DNA from: Rhizobium sp. TH2
GTDB taxonomy: Bacteria > Pseudomonadota > Alphaproteobacteria > Rhizobiales > Rhizobiaceae
NCBI RefSeq assembly: GCF_024707525.1
Contig: NZ_CP062231.1
Coordinates: 5,087,501-5,151,500, forward strand
DNA length: 64,000 nucleotides
Reading direction: 5' to 3'
Positions 1 to 8,212 of this stretch are shown here, piece by piece. The notes under the pieces are model-generated. The model was given only the letters and a program-made list of their open reading frames with translations. It was not told the DNA's origin and searched no databases. A program made the translations under genes and the position numbers. Each line of letters opens with the position of its first letter. The stretch's first letter is position 1.

Positions 1-282
1 CTGGAACACGATGCCGATATTCCGCCCGCGAAAGGCGGCCAGCGTGTCCTCGTCGGCACTGTGAAGGTCGGTTCCCGCGATGCGGATCTCGCCGCGATCG
101 AGCCGTTCGAGGCCCGCAAGCACCATCAGCAGCGTCGACTTGCCGGAACCGGAGGGACCGGTAATGCCGCAGGATGTGCTTTTGAAGATTTCCAGGTCGA
201 GCGATTTGAGGACGTGGACGGCACTGGCGCCATGGCCGAGGGTAAGATCGGCCTTTTTCAGTTCGATGATGGTTTCATCCAC
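1..282 (-). CDS. ABC transporter ATP-binding protein, LolD/YbbA type (partial, 3' end outside window)
   Basis: The first 94 codons read on the minus strand. They carry a Walker A motif GPSGSGKST about 40 residues in, and the visible part ends at the Q-loop (GIVFQ), as in LolD/MacB/YbbA ATPases. GTG at 282 is chosen because an in-frame TGA lies two codons upstream and no ATG is available in frame. The gene is divergent from a TesA-like esterase, the same arrangement as E. coli tesA/ybbA-ybbP, so a YbbP-like permease is expected to follow outside the window. The ATPase would power lipoprotein or lipid handling at the inner membrane. The subfamily is inferred from motif and context; the Walker B and signature regions are not visible. 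Confidence 0.85.
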   Translation of the reverse strand, partial: MDETIIELKKADLTLGHGASAVHVLKSLDLEIFKSTSCGITGPSGSGKSTLLMVLAGLERLDRGEIRIAGTDLHSADEDTLAAFRGRNIGIVFQ

Positions 283-344
283 GGATCATGAATCCTATAT
301 TCTGCTCTACCCTGCGCGCTGCGCCGCAACTTAGGAGTCAATGG

Positions 345-980
345 ATGACATTTAAAGCTCTCGGAACCGCTTTATTTGCGGCCCTCACGCTATTGTTATC
401 CCTGGATTCCGCCGGTGCCCGCACGTTGAACATCGTTGCTTTCGGCGACTCGCTCACTGCCGGCTATCAACTTCCCCCTGATGAAGCATTTCCTGCGCGG
501 CTGGAAATGCTGGCCAAATCGAAGGGCCTCGACGTCACGATCACCAATGCCGGCGTCTCCGGCGACACGACGGCGGACGGGCTCGCCCGCATCGATTGGT
601 CGATCCCCGACGGTACGGATGGCGTGATCCTCGAACTCGGCGCCAACGACGCCTTGCGCGGACTTTCCCCCGAGGAGAGCCTGAAAAACCTCGAAACCAT
701 GATCGTCCGGCTCAAGGAGCGCAAGATTTACGTGCTGCTCGCCGGCATCCTGGCGCCGCCGAATATGGGCGCCGACTACGAGACCAAATTCAACGGCATG
801 TACAAGTTGCTTGGCGAGAAACACGGCGTCCCGGTCTATCCGTTCTTCCTCGATGGCGTGACGTTGAACACCGGCATGCAACTCGAAGACGGCATGCATC
901 CGAATGGCGCGGGAACAAAAATCATGGCCGAAAAGTTCTTCCCCGTCTTCGAGACCTTCCTCAAATCCCTGCCGCAATGA
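345..980 (+). CDS. tesA: SGNH-fold arylesterase / lysophospholipase (TesA-like)
   Basis: A 211-residue secreted SGNH hydrolase. The start at 345 has an AGGAG ribosome site 7 bases upstream and gives a clean signal peptide (hydrophobic core about residues 5-22, ending SAGA). The family blocks are present: GDSLTAGY with the nucleophilic Ser, the block II Gly in GVSGDTT, GAND in block III, and DGMHPN supplying the catalytic Asp and His near the C terminus. Members hydrolyse aryl esters, thioesters and lysophospholipids in the periplasm. Divergence from a YbbA-type ATPase gene matches the E. coli tesA locus and supports the name. The natural substrate cannot be told from sequence. Confidence 0.88.
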   Translation: MTFKALGTALFAALTLLLSLDSAGARTLNIVAFGDSLTAGYQLPPDEAFPARLEMLAKSKGLDVTITNAGVSGDTTADGLARIDWSIPDGTDGVILELGANDALRGLSPEESLKNLETMIVRLKERKIYVLLAGILAPPNMGADYETKFNGMYKLLGEKHGVPVYPFFLDGVTLNTGMQLEDGMHPNGAGTKIMAEKFFPVFETFLKSLPQ

Positions 981-1075
981 TTTGTTATGCAATGCGGTAT
1001 AACAATATTTGGGGATTGCGCCTCTGACCAATCGATGATTCCTTGAGGTAGTCAGTTCGATTCGGGGAGCTCGCC

Positions 1076-1654
1076 ATGCCGAGACTTTTTACCGCCCTCG
1101 AAATCCCGCAAAGCGCGGCCATGAGCCTTTCGCTATTGCGGGGCGGTGTACCAGGGGCCCGCTGGATCGACCGTGAGAATTTCCATATTACATTGAGATT
1201 CATCGGCGATATCGACCACCGCACCGCTGATGAAGTGGTCCAGGCGCTCGACAGGGTGCGGAAACCGCAATTCACGCTCAATCTGCTGGGCACCGGTTTC
1301 TTCGGCAACAAGAAACCGCATTCGATCTGGGCCGGCGTGCAGCCCGCCCCGGAACTGATGGCGTTGCAGGCCGATCTCGAACGCGTCTGCCAGCGCATTG
1401 GCCTGCCGCCCGAACCGCGCAAGTTCACGCCGCATGTGACGCTCGCGCGCCTCAGGAACGCACGGGTCGATGACGTGCTGCATTACCTGACCGGACGCGG
1501 CAATTTCTCCGCCGGACCGTTCACCGTCACCAAGTTCCTGCTGATGTCGTCGCGCGATTCCACCGGCGGCGGACCTTACGTGGTCGAGGAGGAGTATCCG
1601 CTGCTGCAACCCGTGCCGGCGCGGCCCGTGCCGCTCGGTGAATTGCACCCCTGA
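1076..1654 (+). CDS. thpR: RNA 2',3'-cyclic phosphodiesterase (ThpR / LigT family)
   Basis: 192 residues of the 2H phosphoesterase superfamily. Both HxT signatures are visible: HITLRF near residue 40 and HVTLARL near residue 122. Members open 2',3'-cyclic phosphates at RNA ends and were first described as 2'-5' RNA ligases. The start is preceded by GGGGAGC. The length matches the family. The gene stands alone between the esterase and a small lipoprotein gene. Cytoplasmic RNA repair or turnover is the likely role; the RNA substrate is not known. Confidence 0.9.
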   Translation: MPRLFTALEIPQSAAMSLSLLRGGVPGARWIDRENFHITLRFIGDIDHRTADEVVQALDRVRKPQFTLNLLGTGFFGNKKPHSIWAGVQPAPELMALQADLERVCQRIGLPPEPRKFTPHVTLARLRNARVDDVLHYLTGRGNFSAGPFTVTKFLLMSSRDSTGGGPYVVEEEYPLLQPVPARPVPLGELHP

Positions 1655-1802
1655 TCCAAATTTGTTGCAACGGTTGGGAAACCACCGGCTGCCAGCTATC
1701 GTATCATGGATACGCTCTTGCTAAGCACTCAGGTTTGAAGGCATAAGCGTCATTCTCAGGGTGGCGGCTTCCGGGCTGCCGCGATTTATGCTGGTGGGTA
1801 CA

Positions 1803-2138
1803 ATGAAGAAGCTTCTGGTCTGTGCGGCGATGCTGCTCGCTGCCGGCTGCGCCAAGCGGCCTGACGAAATCATGGCGACACCTGTCGCGGTCGATCCCTA
1901 TTTGCAGATGCAGTGCGCCCAACTCGGGCCTCTCAAGATGCAGAAGGAGGCCGAACTCGCGGCGCTCGAAAAGGCGCAGCTCAACGCCTCCGAGCACGAC
2001 AAGGCGGCGATGTCCGTGATCCATATCCCCGTCGCCTCGATGGCCGGCAAGGATAATGAAGAGGGTGTCGCCCGCGCCAAGGGTGAAGTCCAGGCGATCA
2101 ATTCCGCCTACCAGTCCAAAAACTGCGCCGCCGGTTAA
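1803..2138 (+). CDS. small predicted lipoprotein, unknown function
   Basis: A 111-residue protein with a signal peptide and lipobox (LLAAGC, lipidated Cys at residue 16 from the chosen Met). The mature part is short, hydrophilic and charge-rich, with a helical stretch of Lys, Glu and Ala around residues 45-65 and one late Cys near the end. I do not recognise a family. The start at 1803 is chosen because it gives MKKLLV at the head of the signal sequence; upstream in-frame Met codons would place a long tail before it. Its stop abuts the end of the convergent phosphatase gene with no spacer. Confidence 0.7.
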   Translation: MKKLLVCAAMLLAAGCAKRPDEIMATPVAVDPYLQMQCAQLGPLKMQKEAELAALEKAQLNASEHDKAAMSVIHIPVASMAGKDNEEGVARAKGEVQAINSAYQSKNCAAG

Positions 2139-2624
2139 TCACCCCTGCCGGGCAGCACGCCCGAAAAGCGTATCGAGCAGGTATCCGCATCCCTTGTCGA
2201 GCATGGCGAAGACGTGTTCGAAATCCTTCGGCGTGCCGTAATAGGGATCGGGCACATCCCGCGTCGTGCCGCTGACATAGTCCATGAACAGATGGAGATC
2301 CGCCGAGGAATCGTGTGGCGCACGCTGCACGAGGTTACGAAGATTGTCGCGGTCCATCGCGAAAATCAGGTCAAACTGGGTGAAATCATCCACCTTGAGC
2401 TGCCGCGCCCGCTGCGCGCCGATGTCGATGCCATGCGACCGGCCGACGGCGATCGAGCGATGGTCGGGTGGATCGCCCTGATGCCAGCCCCCCGTTCCCG
2501 CCGACTCCGTCTCGACGAGGTGCGAGAGGCCGCGCTCTACCGCCCTCTGCCGCAAAATGCCCTCACCCAATGGCGAACGACAAATATTGCCGAGACAAAC
2601 GAAAAGAATTCGCCTTTTTTCCAT
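2139..2624 (-). CDS. low-molecular-weight protein-tyrosine phosphatase
   Basis: 161 residues. The P-loop CLGNICRS has Cys10 as nucleophile and Arg16, and the general-acid Asp is in VPDPYYG (about residue 126), both diagnostic of the LMW-PTP family. It dephosphorylates phosphotyrosine (or aryl phosphates) in the cytoplasm. No tyrosine kinase or polysaccharide export gene is adjacent, so it looks like a stand-alone housekeeping phosphatase rather than a capsule Wzb. ATG at 2624 is preferred for length; another ATG lies 4 codons upstream and neither has a clear ribosome site. Divergent from phhB. Confidence 0.9.
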   Translation of the reverse strand: MEKRRILFVCLGNICRSPLGEGILRQRAVERGLSHLVETESAGTGGWHQGDPPDHRSIAVGRSHGIDIGAQRARQLKVDDFTQFDLIFAMDRDNLRNLVQRAPHDSSADLHLFMDYVSGTTRDVPDPYYGTPKDFEHVFAMLDKGCGYLLDTLFGRAARQG

Positions 2625-2660
2625 GCTACAATTCATGCCGATCAGAGAACGAGGAAGCCA

Positions 2661-2957
2661 ATGCCGCGCGAGAAACTATCCACTACCGATGTCGAGACCG
2701 GCCTTCAAGCACTGGAAGGCTGGACGCTGTCCGATGACGGGACCGCCATCAACAAGACCTTTAAGTTCGGGAACTTTGTCGAGGCTTTCGGCTTCATGAC
2801 CGAATGCGCCATCCATGCCGAGAAGCTCGACCATCATCCCGAATGGTTCAATGTCTATCGCACCGTGGAGGTGAAGCTGACCACCCACGACGCCAAGGGC
2901 CTGACTGAACTCGACTTCAAAATGGCCGGCAAGATGGACAAGGCGGCGAAGCATTGA
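2661..2957 (+). CDS. phhB: 4a-hydroxytetrahydrobiopterin dehydratase (pterin-4a-carbinolamine dehydratase)
   Basis: A 98-residue PCD/DCoH family protein that dehydrates 4a-hydroxytetrahydropterin to regenerate the cofactor of aromatic amino acid hydroxylases. The family core HHPEWFNVY and LTTHDAKGLTELD are present, with the paired His residues of the active site. A GAGGAAG ribosome site precedes the ATG at 2661. Length is typical. No phenylalanine hydroxylase gene is nearby, a common situation in rhizobia, so a moonlighting role or a distant partner is possible. Confidence 0.92.
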   Translation: MPREKLSTTDVETGLQALEGWTLSDDGTAINKTFKFGNFVEAFGFMTECAIHAEKLDHHPEWFNVYRTVEVKLTTHDAKGLTELDFKMAGKMDKAAKH

Positions 2958-3008
2958 AAACGCAAAAGACCTTCCCATATGTTTTTTGACCGAGAACGGG
3001 GAACCTAG

Positions 3009-3389
3009 ATGGACGACGTCAAGATTGGCGAAATTCTGCTGCCGGGAGAAGAATCCGATGCCGAAAAGCGCGCCAAAAAGGTGAAAGCCGGTTTCTGGCC
3101 GACCTTCCGCCGTGCCTTCCGGCAATTGCCTTTCGCCCGAGATGTCGTGGCGGGCTTTTATTGCGCGATCGATCCTGAATCGCCGAAGCGCGTCCGCGGC
3201 ATCCTGCTTGCGGCGCTTGCCTATTTCATCCTGCCCTTCGATATGATCCCGGATATCCTGGCGGTGGTCGGCTTTTCCGACGATATCGCCGTCCTGGCTG
3301 CGGCAATCAGCGCGGTGCGGGTGCATCTCAAGCCGCAGCACTACGACCGGGCCGATCGGGCGCTTGCCGATCCGGAGAAGACCGGTTGA
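3009..3389 (+). CDS. DUF1232 (YkvA-family) protein
   Basis: 126 residues with the DUF1232 core in the C-terminal half: a hydrophobic stretch followed by PFDMIPDILAVVG and SDDIAVL, the hallmark of YkvA-like small proteins. The N-terminal third is charged and Lys-rich. Biochemical function of the family is not established; membrane association is likely from the hydrophobic helix. AACGGGGAAC precedes the start. It is transcribed in the same direction as phhB, 51 bases downstream, and may be co-transcribed. Confidence 0.8.
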   Translation: MDDVKIGEILLPGEESDAEKRAKKVKAGFWPTFRRAFRQLPFARDVVAGFYCAIDPESPKRVRGILLAALAYFILPFDMIPDILAVVGFSDDIAVLAAAISAVRVHLKPQHYDRADRALADPEKTG

Positions 3390-3675
3390 GCCTCAAGCCG
3401 CTGTAGTTCTTGGCCTCTTGGCCATCGCCCGCTTACAGCCACGCCTAAATGCTGCCTGATTTCTCCCCTCATAAAAATCGGCAGACGCGCGTCATTTCCT
3501 GAATTTCCTTCGTATATAGCCATGGGAAATGTATGGACGTGTGAAAATGGGACGCTATTGTCGCCGGCTGAACGCCGCATTGACTCTTTGGTAACCTGAA
3601 TTAAGTCAGAATGAACGCAAATTCTGCTGTGCTCCACCATGCGAGCCGGCTGTTGAGTAAAACCGGAAGGAAAAC
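3390..3675. other. intergenic region before the ialB-like gene
   Basis: 286 bases without a convincing gene. A TTGACT box near 3573 could serve as a -35 element for the downstream gene. A perfect 6-base inverted repeat (CAGAAT/ATTCTG) lies at 3607-3626. Local AT content is higher than in the flanking genes, as expected of a promoter region. Confidence 0.35.
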
Positions 3676-4185
3676 ATGTTCGCGAAAAAACTGGCTGCCG
3701 CCCTCCTGGCCGTCATGGCCGTCGCTTCGTCCGCATTCGCGCAGTCGCCGACGCGTATCGAGCAGTTCAAGGCTTGGGGTGCCTATTTCTACCAGGGCAA
3801 CCCCGGCAAGGTCTGCTATGTGCTGACCGTTCCGGATCCGAAGCAACTGACGCCTGCCAAGGTCGATCACGGCGATGTCTTCTTCCTGGTCACGCAGCGC
3901 CCGGGCCAGAACATTTCCTATGAGCCGCAGGCCATGCTCGGCTATGAGCTTCAGGCCGGCTCCAAGGTCACCGTGACCGTCGATGCCAAGCAGTTCATCA
4001 TGTTCACCAAGGGCCGCTCTGCCTGGCTGGAAAACGCCGCCGAAGAACCGGCGCTGGTCGCCGCCATGCGCTCGGGCAAGGCCATGAGCATGGGTGCTGT
4101 CTCCAAGAAGGGCACCAAGACCGGTTATGTCTTCTCGCTCTCCGGCATCTCGGCCGCGCTCAAGAAGATCGAAAGCTGCCAGTAA
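3676..4185 (+). CDS. invasion-associated locus B (IalB) family exported protein
   Basis: 169 residues. A Sec signal peptide (Lys-rich start, hydrophobic core, cleavage after AFA) is followed by the IalB fold, recognisable from the KVCYVL, DHGDVFFLV and NISYEPQ-type segments and the ENAAEEPALV region. Two cysteines (KVCYV and the C-terminal ESCQ) are placed to form a disulfide. The family is named from Bartonella invasion locus B but is widespread in non-pathogenic Rhizobiales as a periplasmic protein of unclear role. AACCGGAAGGAAAAC supplies the ribosome site. A hairpin terminator follows. Confidence 0.88.
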   Translation: MFAKKLAAALLAVMAVASSAFAQSPTRIEQFKAWGAYFYQGNPGKVCYVLTVPDPKQLTPAKVDHGDVFFLVTQRPGQNISYEPQAMLGYELQAGSKVTVTVDAKQFIMFTKGRSAWLENAAEEPALVAAMRSGKAMSMGAVSKKGTKTGYVFSLSGISAALKKIESCQ

Positions 4186-4210
4186 CAGGCAGTGCACGGC
4201 GATTTGAAGA

Positions 4211-4229
4211 GGGCCGGTTCGACCGGCCC
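4211..4229 (+). terminator. rho-independent terminator after the ialB-like gene
   Basis: GGGCCGGT and ACCGGCCC arms with a 3-base TCG loop, followed by five T residues. It lies 25 bases after the ialB-like stop and immediately before the end of the convergent antitoxin gene. Confidence 0.85.
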
Positions 4230-4233
4230 TTTT

Positions 4234-4638
4234 TCATTCCACGGCTTCCGGCGGCGAAACGAGATCGTCGAGATCGACAGACAGGGCGCGCGCCAGCTTG
4301 CTCAACACACCGATCCGGCCTTCGCGTTTGCCTGCCTCGATCTGCGAGAGATAAGACTGCGACAGCCCAGCCTTGTCGGCTAGGGCGGAAATCGTCAAAC
4401 CGCGATGTTCCCGCCAGACCGTGATGGGATTGACGCCATCCAGCAGCCGCTCGACAACCGCGGAGGGGATCAGTTCCTCCTCGCCTTGAGCGATACGTCG
4501 CAGCACCGCATTCGCCGAGGCCACGTCTTCTGCGTCCTCCAGCCGCTCGACCAATGCGAGATAGTCGGCCTCGGGCAGGACGACCATGCGCTCGCCGCTC
4601 GGCGCGATGATAACCTGTCTGTTCAGCATCTCATTCAT
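4234..4638 (-). CDS. Xre-family antitoxin (helix-turn-helix) of a RelE-type module
   Basis: 134 residues in two parts. The N-terminal half (RQVIIAPSGERMVVLPEADY) resembles the start of Phd/YefM-like antitoxins. The C-terminal half is an HTH_3 domain with GLTISALADKAGLSQSYLSQ as the recognition unit. The gene overlaps the upstream toxin gene by 8 bases, so both are made from one mRNA with the toxin first, as in HigBA-like modules. Role: neutralise the toxin and repress the operon. The domain order is the reverse of many HigA proteins, which have the HTH alone. Confidence 0.85.
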   Translation of the reverse strand: MNEMLNRQVIIAPSGERMVVLPEADYLALVERLEDAEDVASANAVLRRIAQGEEELIPSAVVERLLDGVNPITVWREHRGLTISALADKAGLSQSYLSQIEAGKREGRIGVLSKLARALSVDLDDLVSPPEAVE

Positions 4639-4888
4639 AAGCGCCTCCTCGAGGCTTGATCTCTGCGATCAGCAGGACGTTGCCGCGATCATCCATGATG
4701 ACCCGCCAGTCACCAACTCTCAATCTCACAAGTCCGGCAAACTCGCCCTTCAGGGTCTTCGTGTTATTGGCGAGGCTTGCGGGATCAGCGGCATATTGGT
4801 TTATCTTGGAAACGATCAGGCTCGCGATGTTTCGCGGGATTTTCTGCAACGCCTTTTGGGCGGACCGCGAATATGTGACCGGCTTCAT
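4631..4888 (-). CDS. RelE/ParE-superfamily toxin
   Basis: An 85-residue basic protein with the RelE fold pattern: SRSAQKALQKIP in helix 1, then LKGEFAGLVRLRVGDWRVI, where the Arg residues of the RVGDWRV strand are the conserved RNase surface of RelE toxins, and a C-terminal IAEIKPRG strand. It probably cleaves mRNA at the ribosome when freed from its antitoxin. It is the first gene of the pair; the candidate operator with TGCAAT repeats lies just upstream. ParE (gyrase) activity cannot be excluded from sequence alone. Confidence 0.85.
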   Translation of the reverse strand: MKPVTYSRSAQKALQKIPRNIASLIVSKINQYAADPASLANNTKTLKGEFAGLVRLRVGDWRVIMDDRGNVLLIAEIKPRGGAYE

Positions 4889-4897
4889 CTCGATGGT

Positions 4898-4945
4898 ATT
4901 GCATATTGCGCGATATATTTCAAGTAGACCATTGCAAAATGCAAT
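4898..4945 (-). promoter_or_regulatory. candidate autoregulatory operator of the RelE/Xre module
   Basis: Upstream of the toxin start the sequence carries ATTGCA at 4898, a near-palindrome around ATATTGCGCGATAT at 4904-4917, and a perfect inverted repeat ATTGCAaaaTGCAAT at 4931-4945. Repeated ATTGCA half-sites just ahead of a toxin-antitoxin operon are typical of operator DNA bound by the antitoxin. Binding is inferred. Confidence 0.5.
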
Positions 4946-5067
4946 ATATGGCGGTCAATGGTGACTCCACGAGAAAATGATGCTAAGCGGGCGCAAATTT
5001 CCCATATGACAGGGATGCGCAGCCAGCGGAGACTTTTCCAGCGGGCAAGCGCGACAGGACATCAGAC

Positions 5068-6300
5068 ATGACCACGATGGAAGCACTGAGCCCGGCTCAA
5101 GAAAAACCTATGGCGTTTTCGCCTGCGATGCTGGAGGTCCGGCCTTCGCTGATCGGCCTGACGCGCGAGGAACTCGGCAAGGCACTGGTCGAAAAGGGCC
5201 TGCCCGAGCGCCAGGTCAAGATGCGGGTGCAGCAGATCTGGCACTGGCTCTATATCCGCGGCGTCTCGGATTTCGACGACATGAAGAATGTCTCGAAGGA
5301 TTTGCGCGAACTTCTGCACGCCCATTTCACCATCCAGCGGCCGGAGATCGTCGAAGAGCAGATCTCCAATGACGGCACCCGCAAATGGCTGCTGCGCTTT
5401 CCCCCGCGCGGCGCCGGCCGTCCGGTCGAGATCGAAACCGTCTACATTCCAGAGGACGGTCGCGGCACGCTTTGCGTCTCCTCCCAGGTGGGCTGCACGC
5501 TGACCTGCGATTTCTGTCACACCGGCACCCAGCGCCTGGTGCGCAACCTCACATCAGAGGAAATCGTGTCGCAGCTCCTGCTCGCCCGCGACCGGCTGGG
5601 CGATTTCCCGGACCGCGACACGCCGCAGGGTGCGATCGTGCCGTCCGAGGGTCGCAAGATCACCAATATGGTGATGATGGGCATGGGCGAGCCGCTTTAC
5701 AATTTCGACCACGTCAAGACGGCGATGCTCATCGCCTCCGACGGTGATGGGCTGTCGCTCTCCAAGCGCCGCATCACGCTGTCGACCTCGGGCGTCGTGC
5801 CGGAGATCGTCCGCATCGGTGAAGAGACCGGCGTCATGCTGGCGATCTCGCTGCACGCCGTGCGCGACGACCTGCGCGACCTGCTCGTGCCGATCAACAA
5901 GAAATACCCGCTGAAGGATCTGATCGCCGCCTGCAAGGCCTATCCCGGCCTATCGAACGCCCGCCGCATCACTTTCGAATATGTGATGCTGAAGGGCGTC
6001 AACGATCAGCTCACCGACGCGCGCGATCTCGTCAAGCTGCTCAAGGGCATTCCCGCCAAGATCAATCTCATCCCGTTCAACCCGTGGCCGGGCTCGAAAT
6101 ACGAGTGTTCGGACTGGGAAACGATCGAGGCCTTCGCCGATTTCATCAATGCCGCCGGCTATGCCTCGCCGATCCGCACGCCGCGCGGCCGCGATATCCT
6201 CGCCGCCTGCGGCCAGCTGAAGTCGGAATCCGAGCGGATGAAGAAGACCGATCGCCTCGCCTTCGAAGCCATGATGATCGCCAACCACGGCGAAGATTGA
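5068..6300 (+). CDS. rlmN: 23S rRNA A2503 / tRNA A37 C2-methyltransferase RlmN
   Basis: 410 residues. The radical-SAM cluster motif CTLTCDFC (Cys143, Cys147, Cys150) and the two family cysteines at Cys136 (GTLCVSSQ) and Cys381 (AACGQL, methyl-carrying or resolving roles) are all present. It methylates C2 of A2503 in 23S rRNA and A37 in some tRNAs, supporting translational accuracy. [10 protein letters not shown] and the LAISLHA segment are further RlmN/Cfr signatures. The N terminus is about 20 residues longer than in E. coli; ATG codons at 5077 and 5110 are alternative starts. A hairpin follows the stop. Confidence 0.96.
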   Translation: MTTMEALSPAQEKPMAFSPAMLEVRPSLIGLTREELGKALVEKGLPERQVKMRVQQIWHWLYIRGVSDFDDMKNVSKDLRELLHAHFTIQRPEIVEEQISNDGTRKWLLRFPPRGAGRPVEIETVYIPEDGRGTLCVSSQVGCTLTCDFCHTGTQRLVRNLTSEEIVSQLLLARDRLGDFPDRDTPQGAIVPSEGRKITNMVMMGMGEPLYNFDHVKTAMLIASDGDGLSLSKRRITLSTSGVVPEIVRIGEETGVMLAISLHAVRDDLRDLLVPINKKYPLKDLIAACKAYPGLSNARRITFEYVMLKGVNDQLTDARDLVKLLKGIPAKINLIPFNPWPGSKYECSDWETIEAFADFINAAGYASPIRTPRGRDILAACGQLKSESERMKKTDRLAFEAMMIANHGED

Positions 6301-6312
6301 GCCTCGTCTGAC

Positions 6313-6332
6313 GGCGCGACCCAGGTCGCGCC
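6313..6332 (+). terminator. hairpin downstream of rlmN
   Basis: Eight-base perfect stem GGCGCGAC/GTCGCGCC with a 4-base loop, 12 bases after the rlmN stop. No T tract follows on the plus strand, so it may act with Rho or as an mRNA-stabilising stem. Confidence 0.5.
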
Positions 6333-6390
6333 AAAAATCCGCCGGAATCGCAACCCCTACTTGCTCCTGGAGAGATTTTCGGGGGTTCTC

Positions 6391-7020
6391 ATGATTTCGC
6401 GCCGGCTGTTCGTCACGGCTGCTGCCACGGGCCTCGTGGTTGCGGGCGGCGTTTCACTCTGGCCATCCAAAGGCAGCGGCCAGGTTGTCCCTGCCGAACC
6501 GTGGGCCGAAAAGCTGGTCAAGGCCGCCGAAGACCAGATCGGCGTCACCCTCATCTACGATCCGAGTTATCGGCAACTCGACTATCCCAAGGGTGACGTG
6601 CCGCGCCTGATGGGCGTCTGCACCGATGTCGTCGTCCGCGCCTATCGCGACGGTCTCGAACTCGACCTGCAAAAGCTCGTCCATGACGACATGCGCAAGG
6701 CGTTCTCCGCCTATCCGAAGCTCTGGGGCCTCGCATCGACCGATACCAATATCGACCACCGCCGCGTGCCGAACCTCAGGACCTTCTTTGAGCGCCGTGA
6801 CGTCGCGCTGCCGGTTTCCTCCAAGGCCATGGACTACAAGCCGGGCGATATCGTCTCGCAGGTCCTCCCCAACGGTCGCCCGCATATCGGCATCGTCTCC
6901 AGGCGCATGAACGACGCCGATACCGCACCGCTTCTCATCCATAATATCGGGTTTGGCGCCCGCGCGGAGGATGTGCTCTTCGCCATGGAGATCACAGGCC
7001 ACTATCGTTTCGCCGGCTGA
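6391..7020 (+). CDS. DUF1287 family exported protein
   Basis: 209 residues from the ATG at 6391, which follows GGGGGTT. The N terminus has a twin Arg (SRRLF) and a hydrophobic segment, so export by Tat or Sec is likely. The body matches DUF1287: VCTDVVVRAYR with the conserved Cys-Thr-Asp, the FFERR segment, YKPGDIVSQ, and a late HIGIV His. These positions resemble the Cys/His arrangement of NlpC/P60-like hydrolases, so cell-wall amidase activity is possible but unproven. It sits alone 90 bases after rlmN. Confidence 0.8.
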   Translation: MISRRLFVTAAATGLVVAGGVSLWPSKGSGQVVPAEPWAEKLVKAAEDQIGVTLIYDPSYRQLDYPKGDVPRLMGVCTDVVVRAYRDGLELDLQKLVHDDMRKAFSAYPKLWGLASTDTNIDHRRVPNLRTFFERRDVALPVSSKAMDYKPGDIVSQVLPNGRPHIGIVSRRMNDADTAPLLIHNIGFGARAEDVLFAMEITGHYRFAG

Positions 7021-7095
7021 CCAGAAGATCGGTTGCATATGCCTCGAATTATTGGCTAAACCCTCCATCCAGAGATGAACCGAGGGATGCCAGAC

Positions 7096-7644
7096 ATGAA
7101 CCAGACCATCCATAAAGCCATCGATTGCCTCGCCTTCTGGAAGGACGCCGGTTATGAAAAATGGTTCACCAAGGACGCCGCCTTCGACCAGGAATTCAGC
7201 AGCCGCTTCATGAATCTGCATTTCGCTGCGGCCCGCCGCGAGCATGACGACTGGACCGAGCATCCCGACAGCGCGCTTGCCCTGATGATCCTGCTCGACC
7301 AGTTCCCGCGCAATGTCTTCCGAGGCACCGGCCACATGTTCGCGACCGATCCGCTGGCCAGAACGTATGCGCGCATGGCAATCGAAAAGGGTCACGACAA
7401 GGAGGTTGGCGAAGTGCTCGCCGCCTTCTTCTACCTGCCTTTCGAACATTCGGAGGACCTCGCGGATCAGGAATTGTCCGTCGAACTCTTCAACGCGCTT
7501 GGTGGCGAGTGGACCAAGTATTCCGACGAGCATCACGAGATCATCAAGCGCTTCGGGCGCTTCCCGCATCGCAATCCGCAGCTTGGCCGCACATCCACGC
7601 CGGAGGAGCTGAAGTTCCTCGCCGATGGCGGCTTTGCCGGATAG
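7096..7644 (+). CDS. DUF924 family protein
   Basis: 182 residues, all-helical by appearance, with the DUF924 landmarks: WFTKD near the start, LALMILLDQFPRN in the middle, FFYLPFEHSED and the closing RFGRFPHRN. The family is related to TPR-like folds and has no established biochemical function. ATG at 7096 has a GAGGG ribosome site 9 bases upstream; ATG codons at 7075 and 7087 are in frame and less well placed. No operon partner is evident. Confidence 0.85.
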   Translation: MNQTIHKAIDCLAFWKDAGYEKWFTKDAAFDQEFSSRFMNLHFAAARREHDDWTEHPDSALALMILLDQFPRNVFRGTGHMFATDPLARTYARMAIEKGHDKEVGEVLAAFFYLPFEHSEDLADQELSVELFNALGGEWTKYSDEHHEIIKRFGRFPHRNPQLGRTSTPEELKFLADGGFAG

Positions 7645-7738
7645 GCATCGACGCGACAAATAATTTGAATTCCATGTCGATTTGCCGATTGGCGGATCGT
7701 CACCCCGGTGTATCGTCAACACAAAGGGGGATTGGCCC

Positions 7739-8125
7739 ATGGCCTTCCAGGTTACTTCGATCTACGCCTGCATTCTTGCGATCGCCATGATCGTGCTCGC
7801 CCTCATCGTCAGCACCAAGCGCGGCAAGTTCGGCGTCGCCATCATGGACGGCGGCCATCCGGAACTCGCGCTCTGGATCCGCAAGCACGGCAATTTCGCC
7901 GAATTCGTGCCCTTCGCGCTGTTCTTGATGGCATTGGCCGAGGCGCGCGGCATGCCGGCGACGTGGCTGCATGTGATCGGCATCGTGCTTCTCGCGGCAC
8001 GCGCCCTTCACCTGTTCGGAATCAATCTTGAGAAGCCGGCCGATCCGTACCGGATCGCGGGCGCTGTCGGCACCCATTTGACCATGCTCGGCGCGGCCGC
8101 CTACCTCGCCTATTCGCTTTCGTGA
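7739..8125 (+). CDS. MAPEG family membrane protein
   Basis: 128 residues with four predicted membrane helices and the MAPEG pattern: the hydrophilic GHPELALWIRKHGNFAEFVP segment between helices 1 and 2 (Arg-Lys-His-Asn-Glu) and a polar loop before the last helix. MAPEG proteins include microsomal glutathione transferases and eicosanoid enzymes; bacterial members often act in glutathione-linked detoxification, but the substrate is unknown. An AAGGGGG ribosome site sits 8 bases before the chosen ATG. Confidence 0.85.
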   Translation: MAFQVTSIYACILAIAMIVLALIVSTKRGKFGVAIMDGGHPELALWIRKHGNFAEFVPFALFLMALAEARGMPATWLHVIGIVLLAARALHLFGINLEKPADPYRIAGAVGTHLTMLGAAAYLAYSLS

Positions 8126-8212
8126 AATTTTTCGTGGGTCGCATGTCGATCCGCGAAAGCCCGTTCGTCATCAGGTGCCAATCAACAGGATTGGCCAAAG
8201 AGGAGATGAGAA

